Shown in pieces: positions 16,937 through 25,684 of a DNA stretch of 64,000 nucleotides. The stretch covers positions 2,976,001 to 3,040,000 of the forward strand of contig NZ_CP058909.1 in the NCBI RefSeq assembly GCF_013415905.1, written 5' to 3'. The first letter of the stretch is position 1, and the number at the start of each line of letters is the position of its first letter. The position numbers and the translations under genes are program-made. Below the pieces are notes generated by a model. That model was not told where the DNA came from. It saw nothing but the letters and a program-made list of their open reading frames with translations, and did no database searches. The DNA comes from Halosimplex pelagicum (GTDB lineage: Archaea > Halobacteriota > Halobacteria > Halobacteriales > Haloarculaceae).

Positions 16937-17278
16937 GGCGCGCGCTGTCGCGCGCTCTCGTGCGCGCGACGTAGTCGTGCGAGGGATGAGCATCGCAGCC
17001 TGCGAGAAGCGCAAGCGGCTGGGGAGGTTCGAGGCCGTCTGCGGTTACTGTGCGGGGCGGGTGCGGTCGCGATGCCGTGCTGTCCCTGGTGTCCGCGCGA
17101 CAGCGTTCGCGCGGGCTCGGGAGAGCTTGCTCTCCCGGTGGACTGAAAGGGCGAGACGCGCTCGCGTACAGTTCAGTCGTCTGAGCGGCCCCTATCCGCG
17201 CGGGCGGTGCGGAGAGCGCGGATATGTCGCTCAGCGACCGCGAGCGGCTCGAGGGCTTTCATCCCTCACCGATGAGTG
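16937..17278 (+). repeat. Structured dispersed repeat, copy A (342 bp)
   Basis: The longest of three copies of a multi-hairpin element. In order: a hairpin GTCGCGCGC/GCGCGCGAC with loop TCTCGT, a box CGAGGGAT, a second hairpin block, the box GGCTGGGGAGG, the box GGCCGTCTGCGGT, and an extra stretch of about 80 bp only in this copy that ends in CGGGAGAG-CTTG-CTCTCCCG (17118-17137). A nested 118-nt palindrome (17144-17261) follows, running from TGAAAG to CTTTCA with inner TATCCGCGC/GCGCGGATA arms. It fills the convergent gap between the aldo/keto reductase and a small membrane protein gene. No coding sequence is supported. Confidence 0.85.
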
Positions 17279-17293
17279 AAGTCGCGATCGGAC

Positions 17294-17473
17294 TCACTCC
17301 CGTTCGGACTCCAACTCCTCGACGCGCTCTTGCAACTGGTCGATCTCCCGGTCGCGCCGCAGAGCGCGCTTCAGGAAGACGCCGACGAGCAGCACCACAG
17401 GAACCGACAACACGGTCGCGAACAGCAGGATAGTCAGCAGTTCCGCGGAGCCGCCTGACTGGAGGGGGACCAT
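17294..17473 (-). CDS. Small membrane protein with coiled-coil tail
   Basis: A 59-residue protein. One membrane segment spans residues 12-33 (LLTILLFATVLSVPVVLLVGVF), then basic residues (KRALRR), then a short coiled coil (DREIDQLQERVEELESERE). The positive patch places the C-terminus in the cytoplasm. The ATG at 17473 gives the compact protein; upstream sequence in the frame looks non-coding. No function is known to me. It faces repeat copy A. Confidence 0.65.
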   Translation of the reverse strand: MVPLQSGGSAELLTILLFATVLSVPVVLLVGVFLKRALRRDREIDQLQERVEELESERE

Positions 17474-17584
17474 GGCCGACGGTGGGACCGTCGGCCGCTT
17501 GGAGTTTGCGGACGCGAACGCGGTCAGTCGGCTCGGTCCGCCCCACGGTGGTGCGCGATCGCTTCTCACACCGGCCGGGGATTG

Positions 17585-17995
17585 ATGGACGGGTCCGACC
17601 AACTCTCGGCCATGGTCGACTCGGGGATCCGGCGCTGGAGTTTCACGCGCGACTACGAGGTCGGTGACGGGCCGTGGCCGACCGACGACGAGGCGACCGT
17701 CGAGTACGACGACGAAGCGGCGGCCGTCACCGTGAGCGGCGTCTTCTTCGACGGCGACTCCGGCCACGAGGCGTGCGCTCGGCGAGTCTCGTACGCACCG
17801 AACGAACGGCGGCTCGCCGTCGACGTGGGGAGCGTCAGAACCGGCGAGGAGTTCGTGATGGACCTGATACAGCGGGTCCACTACGAGGTGAACGTCGTCT
17901 TCGCCGGCGAACTCCCGGCGGTCACCGAGATCCGACACGTTCCCGATCTCGGAAACGAGCAGTTCGCGACGACGGTCGAACGGTCGGACGCGTGA
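17585..17995 (+). CDS. Haloarchaeal hypothetical protein
   Basis: A 136-residue acidic protein with no membrane segment and no motif I recognise. The order of strands and helices (RRWSFTRDYEV, then VTVSGVFFDGD, then RRLAVDVGSV) suggests a small alpha/beta fold. A TTG codon directly precedes the ATG, so the ATG is the sensible start. It ends about 50 bases before the convergent rps7 gene. The usual haloarchaeal codon bias supports coding. Confidence 0.6.
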   Translation: MDGSDQLSAMVDSGIRRWSFTRDYEVGDGPWPTDDEATVEYDDEAAAVTVSGVFFDGDSGHEACARRVSYAPNERRLAVDVGSVRTGEEFVMDLIQRVHYEVNVVFAGELPAVTEIRHVPDLGNEQFATTVERSDA

Positions 17996-18043
17996 ACACG
18001 GTCGCGACTCACGGACGAGCGAAGACGGAAAAGCGGAGAGAGA

Positions 18044-18661
18044 TTACCGGGCGGCGGCGGCGACGCGCTCCTTCTCCTCTTTCTGGTTGACGGCGTAGGC
18101 GGAGACGTCGTCGTTGGCGGCCGAGGCGAGCTGGTTGGCCAGCGCCTCCTCGGCGTCGGTCGGCGTCTTGAACGAGTCGTTGTAGACGCCCTCGGCGATG
18201 AACTTCAGGGCCTGGTCGACGCGGCGCTGGGGCGCGACGTCGACGGCCTTCGGCACGGAGATCCCACCGTACTTCAGGCGGACGGTCTCCTCGCGCGGGG
18301 CGGCGTTCTCCACGGCGGAGACGAGGACCTGAACGGGGTTCTCGTCGGTGCGCTCGTGGATGATGTCGAAGGCGTCGCGCGTGATGCGCATGACCTTCTG
18401 CTTGTCGCCGGTGTTCTCCTCGGTCTGCATGAGCCGGTTGATCAGCCGCTCGACGACGCTGATCTCCGACTTCTGGAACTGCTTGCCGGCGTGGCGACCC
18501 ATCGTGTGGGCGATGGGCGTGACGGTGATGTAGCGCTCGGTCGAGGGGTCGGTGTAGTCGATGTCGGTGACCTCCCACTCGCCGAAGAGCTTGGCGGGCG
18601 CGTCCTCGTCGTCTGTCCCGGCCGGGGCGTCCGGCTCGGGCGCTTCGTCGTCAGCACTCAT
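18044..18661 (-). CDS. rps7: 30S ribosomal protein S7
   Basis: A 205-residue protein. The N-terminal 45 residues are an acidic halophilic extension (DDEAPEPDAPAGTDDEDAPAK). The core has the S7 segments ITPI-type VTPIAHTMGRHAGKQF, INRLMQTEENTG and VLVSAVENAAPREE. S7 organises the 30S head and contacts E-site tRNA. It starts 2 bases after rps12 on the same strand. In most relatives the EF-2 gene comes next, but here unrelated genes do. Confidence 0.97.
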   Translation of the reverse strand: MSADDEAPEPDAPAGTDDEDAPAKLFGEWEVTDIDYTDPSTERYITVTPIAHTMGRHAGKQFQKSEISVVERLINRLMQTEENTGDKQKVMRITRDAFDIIHERTDENPVQVLVSAVENAAPREETVRLKYGGISVPKAVDVAPQRRVDQALKFIAEGVYNDSFKTPTDAEEALANQLASAANDDVSAYAVNQKEEKERVAAAAR

Positions 18662-18663
18662 GG

Positions 18664-19092
18664 TTATCGGACCGGTTTCTCCGCGTTGCCGCGAACGAGT
18701 TCGATCATCGAGACGCCGTTGACCTTCTCGACCTTGTAGTTGACACCCGAGAGGTCGCCCATCGCGCGGCCCTTCGCGCCGCCGATGCCGGCGATGGTGA
18801 CCTCGTCGTGCTCGTCGATGAACGAGATGGCGCCGTCACCGGGACAGAACGCGGTGACCTGCTTCCCGTTCTTGATGAGCTGGACCCGGACGCATTTCCG
18901 GATCGCGGAGTTGGGCTGTTTCGCTTCGATACCGACCTTCTCCAGGACGATGCCCCGTCCCTGCGGCGCGCCCTCCAGCGGGTCGGACTTCTGTCCGAGG
19001 CCCCGCTCGCGGCGCGCGTAGTCGGAGTCGGACCACCGATGCTGTTGGCGGTCCTTCTTCAGTTTGCGGGCGGCGTATTTGCCGTTCGCCAT
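18664..19092 (-). CDS. rps12: 30S ribosomal protein S12
   Basis: A 142-residue decoding-centre protein. It starts [16 protein letters not shown], the standard archaeal S12 start; the frame is open 31 codons further upstream but that part is not family-like. Conserved segments are [20 protein letters not shown] and [22 protein letters not shown] box 26-34 bases before the ATG shows that rps12-rps7 now has its own promoter, which is needed because a divergent glycosyltransferase separates it from nusA and the rpo genes. Confidence 0.97.
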   Translation of the reverse strand: MANGKYAARKLKKDRQQHRWSDSDYARRERGLGQKSDPLEGAPQGRGIVLEKVGIEAKQPNSAIRKCVRVQLIKNGKQVTAFCPGDGAISFIDEHDEVTIAGIGGAKGRAMGDLSGVNYKVEKVNGVSMIELVRGNAEKPVR

Positions 19093-19117
19093 AGTGGCCG
19101 TGGATACCCGACGGAGG

Positions 19118-19126
19118 TACTTAAGC
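19118..19126 (-). promoter_or_regulatory. TATA box of rps12-rps7
   Basis: The minus strand reads GCTTAAGTA 26-34 bases before the rps12 ATG. Confidence 0.6.
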
Positions 19127-19322
19127 GTCCTCTTTCGGCGCGTGGCCTGTGAGGGTCCCACGTGGCCCGTCTGTCCCGGTTCCACCTGCTCCGGTTTCCG
19201 CCGGTGGTGCCGACGCTGCCCCGACGACTACTACCTCGACCGGTCGAGTGACCGTCGATCACCCCACGGACGCAATAGTAGACCAAACAATATTTGTGAT
19301 TGTGTAACAATACCGCCGTCTC

Positions 19323-20951
19323 ATGGGTGTGACGGATCCGATGCGGTCGGCGCTCCCCGGCGACGTGACCGAGCGAGTGGACGACCTGGAGTCGGCCGGG
19401 CTCTTGGGCGCGGTTCTCGTCGTCGCGCTGGTAGTCCGCGTCCGCGCGCTGACGGCCGAGAGCCTCTGGATGGACGAGGTGTACTCGATCACGTACGCGA
19501 CCGAGCGCCCGACCCTGGCGATACTGACGGAACTGCCCCTCGAGGACCCGCATCCGCCGCTGTACTACCTCCTGCTCCGCGGGTGGACCGCTGTCTTCGG
19601 CGGGAGCAAGGTCGCGACCCGCTCGATGTCGCTCGTCTTCGGCGTCGCGGCCGTCGCCCTGCTGTTCGCGCTCGGGCGACGCCTCTACGACCGCGAGACC
19701 GCCACCATCGCGGCGGCGATGCTGGCGCTGTCGGGGATGCACCTCTACTTCTCGCAGGACACGCGGATGTACTCGCTGTACACCGCGCTGGCGGTCGCCT
19801 CGCTGTACTGGTACGTCCGGCTCGTGTTCGACGGCGACCGCTCGCGCCGGACACTCGCCGGCTACGCCGCCGCGACGGTGCTGCTCGGCTACACGCACGT
19901 CTTCGGCCTGTTCCTGATCCTCGCCCAGAACTGCTATCTGCTGGTCCACGTCCTCCGGTCCGAGCGCTCGCTGGCGACCGAACCCCTCCGATACTGGGCC
20001 GGCCTCCAGACCGTGACGGCCCTGCTGCTGGGGCCGTTCCTGGCGGTGCTCGGGATGCGACTGCTCGGCTACCCGCCGTTCGACAGCGCCTCGCCAACCT
20101 GGATCCCGGTCCCCGAGCCGGGCCTGCTCGTCGACACCGTCGCCCGCTACTTCGAGTACGGCTGGCTGTGGGACTCGTGGGCGATCGGGTTCGTCGCCGC
20201 ATCGGTCGCGCTCGGCGGCTGGGCGCTGGTCAGCGACGCCGACCCCGAGGACCCCGCGGGGCGGCTCGACCGCCTGCTCCCGTCGCGGCGGGCGACGTTC
20301 CTGCTGGTCGTCTTCGTCGTCCCGGTCGTGGTCCCGTTCGCCATCTCGCTGACGGTCGAACCGATCTACCGGGCGAAGTACACCGCCGCGGCGTCGATCG
20401 GGCTGTTCCTCCTCGTCGCCCGCGGGATCTCCGGGCTCCGGTGGACGAACATCGGCGCCGGCCGCTTCGCCGTCGCGGGGCTGCTCCTGCTGGCGATGGC
20501 CGCCTCGGTCGCCGTGCTCCAGGGCTCGCCCCAGAACCCCCAGTGGGAGGGCGCGGTCGAGGGCGTCGAGCGCCACGGCGACGACCCCCACATCGTCGTC
20601 GTCGGCGGCGACGTGCCCGAGCGGTTCTACCCCGCCGTCCACGTCGCCGGCGAGGAGTCGGCCACCGCCGTTCAGGCGAGCGAGGCGGACACCCTCGGGG
20701 AGGTCGTCGCGGAACGGCGCGCACGGGGCGAACAGGTCTGGCTGCTGATCTCGCAGTGGCGGACCGACCGCTCTCAGCGCCGCGTCATCGGCGACCAGAT
20801 CGGCAGTCGGGACCTCCGGTTCGACGGTCAGCTCGAGTACTTCGCAGTCTGGACGCTCCGGCTCGGCAACGCCACCGACGACGGGGCGAACGCCGAGAGC
20901 CGACGGCCGGCCGACGCCGTCCGGGCGGACGCGACTCTGCGGGGCGGATGA
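19323..20951 (+). CDS. Family 39-type membrane glycosyltransferase
   Basis: A 542-residue integral membrane protein with about ten hydrophobic segments and the GT39/ArnT/PMT-type motif SLWMDEVYSI (48-57), whose Asp51-Glu52 pair lies in the first extracytoplasmic loop. DPHPPLYYLLLRGW near residue 75 is also typical. Such enzymes move a sugar from a dolichyl- or polyprenyl-phosphate carrier to proteins or lipids outside the membrane. It lies between nusA and rps12 in the opposite direction, which splits the cluster. The region just upstream (19268-19315) is unusually AT-rich for this genome, which suggests its own promoter and perhaps arrival by insertion. Confidence 0.85.
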   Translation: MGVTDPMRSALPGDVTERVDDLESAGLLGAVLVVALVVRVRALTAESLWMDEVYSITYATERPTLAILTELPLEDPHPPLYYLLLRGWTAVFGGSKVATRSMSLVFGVAAVALLFALGRRLYDRETATIAAAMLALSGMHLYFSQDTRMYSLYTALAVASLYWYVRLVFDGDRSRRTLAGYAAATVLLGYTHVFGLFLILAQNCYLLVHVLRSERSLATEPLRYWAGLQTVTALLLGPFLAVLGMRLLGYPPFDSASPTWIPVPEPGLLVDTVARYFEYGWLWDSWAIGFVAASVALGGWALVSDADPEDPAGRLDRLLPSRRATFLLVVFVVPVVVPFAISLTVEPIYRAKYTAAASIGLFLLVARGISGLRWTNIGAGRFAVAGLLLLAMAASVAVLQGSPQNPQWEGAVEGVERHGDDPHIVVVGGDVPERFYPAVHVAGEESATAVQASEADTLGEVVAERRARGEQVWLLISQWRTDRSQRRVIGDQIGSRDLRFDGQLEYFAVWTLRLGNATDDGANAESRRPADAVRADATLRGG

Positions 20952-21012
20952 CGCTACTGTCGCCAGGTAACGGGCCGGAGAAGTCTGACGCCGGAAGTCG
21001 GAAAGCGCCGCC

Positions 21013-21438
21013 CTACGTCAACTCGATCTCGTCGACGTCGAAGTGGCGGGCGGCGAGTTCGCGGGCGGCGTCGATGTTGCGCCCGCCCTTGCCGATGGCG
21101 GCGCCCCGGTCCTCGTCGGCCACCTCGGCGTAGGCGACGCGGTCGTCGTTCTCGCTGATGGTGACGTTGTACACCGCCGCGGGCGAGAGGGCGCTGGCGA
21201 CGAAGTCCTCCGCGGTCGGCGCGTCCTCGACGAGCTTGATCTCGCGGTCGAGCTGCTCCTCGACCTGCTGGACGTGCTGGCCGCCCGGGCCGATGGCCTC
21301 GCCCATCTCGCCGGCGGCGACGAGGAAGACCAGCCGGTCGTACTCCTCGTCGACGACGCAGTCCCGGGCCGTCGCGCCGGTCTCGTCCTCGAACAGCGCG
21401 ATGAGTCGCATCGCCTCGTCGGAGAGAGTGACGGTCAT
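21013..21438 (-). CDS. nusA: NusA-like transcription factor
   Basis: A 141-residue protein made of two KH domains only, as in archaeal NusA, which lacks the bacterial N-terminal and S1 domains. The GxxG loops are GPGGQHVQQVEEQL (residues about 62-75) and GKGGRNIDAARELAARHF (about 115-132). It probably binds nascent RNA during elongation or termination. It starts 16 bases after rpoA2, its standard position at the end of the rpo operon. The next expected gene, rps12, is displaced by the glycosyltransferase. Confidence 0.93.
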   Translation of the reverse strand: MTVTLSDEAMRLIALFEDETGATARDCVVDEEYDRLVFLVAAGEMGEAIGPGGQHVQQVEEQLDREIKLVEDAPTAEDFVASALSPAAVYNVTISENDDRVAYAEVADEDRGAAIGKGGRNIDAARELAARHFDVDEIELT

Positions 21439-21454
21439 GCGTCCCGGTCCGTCA

Positions 21455-22663
21455 TCAGTCGGCCTCTTCGGGGCTGTCGCCGCCGCTGCCGGCGGCCATC
21501 CGCAGGTCCACGTCGCCGGTCCCGAGCTTGATCGGCTTGCCGACGATGACGTTCTCGGTGACGCCGTTGAGGTCGTCGACCTCGCCGTGGATGGCGGCGT
21601 CGAGCAGGTGATTCACGGTGACCTCGAACGCCGCGCGAGCGAGCACGGACTCCTTGTTGCCGGAGATGCCGTGGCGACCGATCGACTCGATGGAGCCGCG
21701 GTTGGTCATGATGTCCGCGACGAGCATCAGGTGGCGGATGTTCACGTCGTCGAGCCCCTGCTCTTCGAGCGTGTTCATCGTCTCGTTGATGATCGCCTCG
21801 CGGGCGGCCTCGATGCCGAGCTGGCGGTGGATCTCGTGGATGTTGTTACACGTCGTCCGCGAGGCGTCGACGCCGTCGAGCCCGAGCACGTCGCCCAGGG
21901 CCGACCCCTCGGTGTAGAGGACGAACTCCTCGCCCTCGTCGGTCTCCTCCTTCCGGATGACGACGCGTGAGACCTCCTCGATCCCCTTGAAGACGATGTC
22001 GCGCAGCTCCTCGACCAGCTGCAGCAGGTCGCGGTAGCTGGGCTCGTCCGGGCCGAACTGGACGACCGTCGGCGCCGGCGTCTGCACCTCGACGCCGAGC
22101 TTCGACTCGATGGTCGAGGCGATGTCGGTGACGACCGATTCGAGGTTGTCGGCGGTCGGCCACCGCTCCTCGAGGGTGTCCTCGTTGAGGTCGACCTGGA
22201 CGAGCATGTCGGCGACGTTCGTCGACACGTCCCCCAGCTGGAGGATCTTCGTCGACTCGATCCCCCAGACGACCTCGTGCGCGCGCTCGCGCTCCTCGGC
22301 GTACTCGTCCTCGAGGTGGATCGTCATCATCGGGGTGTCGGGCTCCTTCCGGGCGTCGACCAGCTCGATGAGCCGGGGCAGCCCCTGGGTCACGTCGATC
22401 TCCGCGACCCCCGCGTAGTGGAAGGTGTTCATCGTCATCTGCGTCCCGGGTTCCCCGATGGACTGGGCGCTGACGGTCCCGACGGGGTCGAGCGGGTCGA
22501 CGCGCGTGTCGACGTACTTGCTCTCGACCGCCTTCGCGATGTCGTCGACCTGTTCGAGCGTCAGGTCGCCGCGCGATTCGAGGCGCTCGTAGACGTCGTC
22601 TTTCAGTCGGCGCGGGAGCTCGGTGTCCTCGACCAGGGCTCGCACGTCCTCGGTGATCTCCAT
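21455..22663 (-). CDS. rpoA2: RNA polymerase subunit A''
   Basis: A 402-residue C-terminal half of the largest subunit. The conserved block [26 protein letters not shown] (residues 62-87) contains the trigger-loop region that closes over the incoming nucleotide. A second conserved region is [21 protein letters not shown], which belongs to the bridge/jaw side. The split from A' is at the normal archaeal place. The gene starts 2 bases after rpoA1. I see no intein. Confidence 0.97.
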   Translation of the reverse strand: MEITEDVRALVEDTELPRRLKDDVYERLESRGDLTLEQVDDIAKAVESKYVDTRVDPLDPVGTVSAQSIGEPGTQMTMNTFHYAGVAEIDVTQGLPRLIELVDARKEPDTPMMTIHLEDEYAEERERAHEVVWGIESTKILQLGDVSTNVADMLVQVDLNEDTLEERWPTADNLESVVTDIASTIESKLGVEVQTPAPTVVQFGPDEPSYRDLLQLVEELRDIVFKGIEEVSRVVIRKEETDEGEEFVLYTEGSALGDVLGLDGVDASRTTCNNIHEIHRQLGIEAAREAIINETMNTLEEQGLDDVNIRHLMLVADIMTNRGSIESIGRHGISGNKESVLARAAFEVTVNHLLDAAIHGEVDDLNGVTENVIVGKPIKLGTGDVDLRMAAGSGGDSPEEAD

Positions 22664-22665
22664 GG

Positions 22666-25600
22666 TCAGTCACCCCCGGCCGCTTCCATCCACCAGTCGT
22701 CCGCGTGCTCGGAGATGTTCGTCGGCTCCGGCTCGCGCTCGATGAACTTCGCCTTGTCGGCCTCGGAGTCGAACTCCGCGTCGACCACGCGGTCGACGAT
22801 CTCGTCCACGTCGACGGCCGGCCCCTCCTCGTTCGAGGAGACCTCGACCGGGGAGGTGCCGTCCTCGCCGAACTCGAACTGGACGATGGTGTCGCTGGTG
22901 TCCCGGACGGTGCCGTCGTACTGGGTCTCCAGCTCGGACAGGGCGTTGATGAGCCGGCGCTGCAGGTAGCCGGACTTCGACGTACGCACTGCGGTGTCGA
23001 CCAGCCCCTCGCGACCGCCCATCGCGTGGAAGAAGAACTCCCGCGGTTCGAGCCCGCTTCGGTAGGAGTGCTCGACGAAGCCGTGGGCCTCCGCGGAGAG
23101 GTCGTTGGGCTTGTAGTGACTGAGCGTGCGGTCCTCGTAGCCGCGGTTGATCCGCTCGCCGCGGACCGCCTGCTGGCCGACGCAGCCGGCCATCTGCGTG
23201 AGGTTCAGCATCGAGCCACGCGCGCCCGAGTCGGCCATGACGACCGCCGGGTTCGCGTCGCCGAAGTGGTCCTCCGCGATGTCGCCCGCGGTGTCGCGGG
23301 CCTTCGAGAGCGTGGACATGATCTTCATCTCCAGCGTCTCGTCGACCGACCGACCGGGCAGCGACTCCAGCTCGCCGGCCTCGTAGGTCTCGATGAGCTT
23401 CTGGACGCGGCTGTAGGCGTCGTCGATGGCCTCGTCGATCTGGCCCTCGGCTTCGTCCGGGATCGACTCGTCGTCGATACTGATGGAGAACCCGAAGTGC
23501 ATGATCGAGCGCATCGCCAGCGTCGACACCTCGTTGACGAAGATGCGCGCGCGGGTCTTCGAGTACTCCTTGGCGATGGTGTCGACGACCTCGCCGCCGA
23601 AGCCGCCGACCGCGTCCTCGTCGATGGTCCCCGAGAGCAACTGGCCGTCCTCGATGACGACCTCGTCGCCCGCCGAGGAGGTGAACTCGGCGTTCAGGTC
23701 GTCGGGCAGCAGCTCCGAGAACAGCGTCCGGCCCGTCCAGTACTCCGCGCCGCCGTCGTCGACGCCGTCCGCCTCGGGCAGCTCGTCGATCCGCGTCGCA
23801 CGGAGCAGGTCGAGCGCCTGCGTCTCGTTGAAGTGCGGGTTCGTGTGTGTCAGCAGGTAGGTCCCGGTGATGTGGTCCTGGATGGCGCCGATGATGTTCT
23901 CGCCGAACCGCGGCGAGAGCATCTGTTCCTGCACGCGCATGAGGACGCGCGCCTCCGCGCGGGCCTCCTCGTTCTGCAGGGCGTGCATGTTCATCTCGTC
24001 GCCGTCGAAGTCGGCGTTGTACGGCGGGCAGACCGTCGTGTTCAGCCGGAACGTCTTGTACGGCATCACGACGACCTCGTGGGCCATGATGGACATCCGG
24101 TGCAGCGACGGCTGCCGGTTGAAGATCACGATGTCGCCGTCGATGAGGTGCCGGGAGACCTCCCAGCCGGGCTCGACCTTCTCGGCGAGCTCCTCACAGT
24201 TCTTCTCGGTGACCTTCAGACGGCGACCGTCGTGGCGGCGGACGTAGTTGGCGCCCGGGTGGGCCTCGGGCCCGTTCGAGACGTAGCGCCGAGCCTCGTC
24301 CAGGTTCCGCTCGTTGACGTTCATCGTCTGGGTCATCTCCGTCGCCACGCGGTCGGGGACGCCGACCTCGTTCAGCGACAGCGTCGGGTCCGGCGAGATG
24401 ACCGTCCGCGCGGAGAAGTTGACGCGCTTCCCGGACAGCGAACCGCGGAAGCGGCCCTCCTTGCCCTTCAACCGCTGGGAGAGGGTCTTGAGCGGCCGAC
24501 CGGAGCGGTGGCGCGCCGGCGGCGTGCCCGAGATCTCGTTGTCCATGAACGTGGTGACGTGGTACTGCAGCAGTTCCCAGAGGTCCTCGATGATCAGCTG
24601 GGGCGCGCCCGCCTCACGGTTCTCCATGAACCGCTGGTTGATGCGGATGATGTCGACCAGCTTGTGCGTGAGGTCGTCCTCGGAGCGCTGGCCGTTGTCC
24701 AGCGTGATGGAGGGACGAGCGGTGACCGGCGGGACCGGCAGGACGGTGAGGATCATCCACTCCGGCCGCGAGCGCTCGGGGTTGATGCCGAGCGCCTCGA
24801 TGTCCTCGTCGGGGATCTCCTCGAACCAGTCGCGGATGTCCGAGGGCATCAGTTTGTCCATGTCCTCCTCGACGAGGTACTCGGCGGCGGAGCTCACGTC
24901 CTCCTCGAGTTCGTCGAGGTCGTTGAGCCGACCCAGCGCGCGACCGAGGTTCTTCAGGCGCTCGATGTCGTTGCGGTCCGGGCGATACGTGCCCGACAGC
25001 AGCTCGCGGATGCGCTCGGCCTCGAAGTCGCCGTCGTCGAGTTCCTCGGCGATGTCGCTCGGTCGGACGGCCTCGCCCTCCGGCGGGTCCATCGCGCGTT
25101 CGAGGCGCTTGGAGAGTTCGCCGTGGGGCACCTCGATGATCTCGTAGTAGGTGGTCGGCTTCTCGTGTTTGATGTCGAACTGCTTGGCGCCGCAGTACGG
25201 ACAGTAGTCGACCTTGCGGCACTCGCGGATGGCCGACTTGAGCACGTCCGACATGTCCTCGTTGAGCTCCGCGGTCCGTTCGAGCTTCTCGCGGTACTCG
25301 CGCTTGCGCTCCTCGGCCTTCTCCTCGGCGTCGGCGACGCGGCGGCCGTCGACGGGGGTCAGCCGCGAGCACTCGCGGCAGGTCCCGCGGAGCAGCCGGC
25401 GGATGAGCTTCGCGAAGCCGACGTGGATGACCGGCGCCGCCAGCTCGATGTGGCCGAAGTGGCCGTTACAGGACCCGGAGTGCTTGCCGCAGGTCTTGCA
25501 CTCCAGCCCGGGGTCGATGACGCCCAGGCGGGGGTCCATCAGGCCCATGTCGATGGGGAAGCCGTCGTCGTCGTAGGTGTCGGCGGTGATGACCTTCGTG

Positions 25601-25683
25601 GCCGACATCTCGCGGTACTCCTCGGGGTCCATCAGCCCGAAGCTGATCTGACCGATCTCCTGGGGTGTTCCTTGCTCGGACAT
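22666..25683 (-). CDS. rpoA1: RNA polymerase subunit A'
   Basis: A 1005-residue N-terminal half of the largest subunit. Zinc sites are [17 protein letters not shown] (Cys62, 65, 72, His75) and CREC plus CPYC (Cys102/105 and 161/164). The catalytic loop [12 protein letters not shown] (556-567) holds the Mg-binding aspartates. The clamp and lid segment [21 protein letters not shown] is intact. A stretch of about 70 acidic residues (roughly 206-278) seems to be an insertion compared with non-halophilic archaea, from memory of the family. It lies between rpoB1 (1-base gap) and rpoA2. Confidence 0.98.
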   Translation of the reverse strand: MSEQGTPQEIGQISFGLMDPEEYREMSATKVITADTYDDDGFPIDMGLMDPRLGVIDPGLECKTCGKHSGSCNGHFGHIELAAPVIHVGFAKLIRRLLRGTCRECSRLTPVDGRRVADAEEKAEERKREYREKLERTAELNEDMSDVLKSAIRECRKVDYCPYCGAKQFDIKHEKPTTYYEIIEVPHGELSKRLERAMDPPEGEAVRPSDIAEELDDGDFEAERIRELLSGTYRPDRNDIERLKNLGRALGRLNDLDELEEDVSSAAEYLVEEDMDKLMPSDIRDWFEEIPDEDIEALGINPERSRPEWMILTVLPVPPVTARPSITLDNGQRSEDDLTHKLVDIIRINQRFMENREAGAPQLIIEDLWELLQYHVTTFMDNEISGTPPARHRSGRPLKTLSQRLKGKEGRFRGSLSGKRVNFSARTVISPDPTLSLNEVGVPDRVATEMTQTMNVNERNLDEARRYVSNGPEAHPGANYVRRHDGRRLKVTEKNCEELAEKVEPGWEVSRHLIDGDIVIFNRQPSLHRMSIMAHEVVVMPYKTFRLNTTVCPPYNADFDGDEMNMHALQNEEARAEARVLMRVQEQMLSPRFGENIIGAIQDHITGTYLLTHTNPHFNETQALDLLRATRIDELPEADGVDDGGAEYWTGRTLFSELLPDDLNAEFTSSAGDEVVIEDGQLLSGTIDEDAVGGFGGEVVDTIAKEYSKTRARIFVNEVSTLAMRSIMHFGFSISIDDESIPDEAEGQIDEAIDDAYSRVQKLIETYEAGELESLPGRSVDETLEMKIMSTLSKARDTAGDIAEDHFGDANPAVVMADSGARGSMLNLTQMAGCVGQQAVRGERINRGYEDRTLSHYKPNDLSAEAHGFVEHSYRSGLEPREFFFHAMGGREGLVDTAVRTSKSGYLQRRLINALSELETQYDGTVRDTSDTIVQFEFGEDGTSPVEVSSNEEGPAVDVDEIVDRVVDAEFDSEADKAKFIEREPEPTNISEHADDWWMEAAGGD

Positions 25684-25684
25684 G

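Noticed and set aside
16977..17279. Plus-strand frame encoding an Arg-rich protein with WTERARRAR
   Set aside because: It lies wholly within repeat copy A; the frame is broken in copy B and the DNA stems explain the conservation.
17294..17938. 214-codon minus-strand frame over the 17.5-18 kb region
   Set aside because: Only its last 59 codons look coding; the rest is antisense to the hypothetical gene at 17585-17995.
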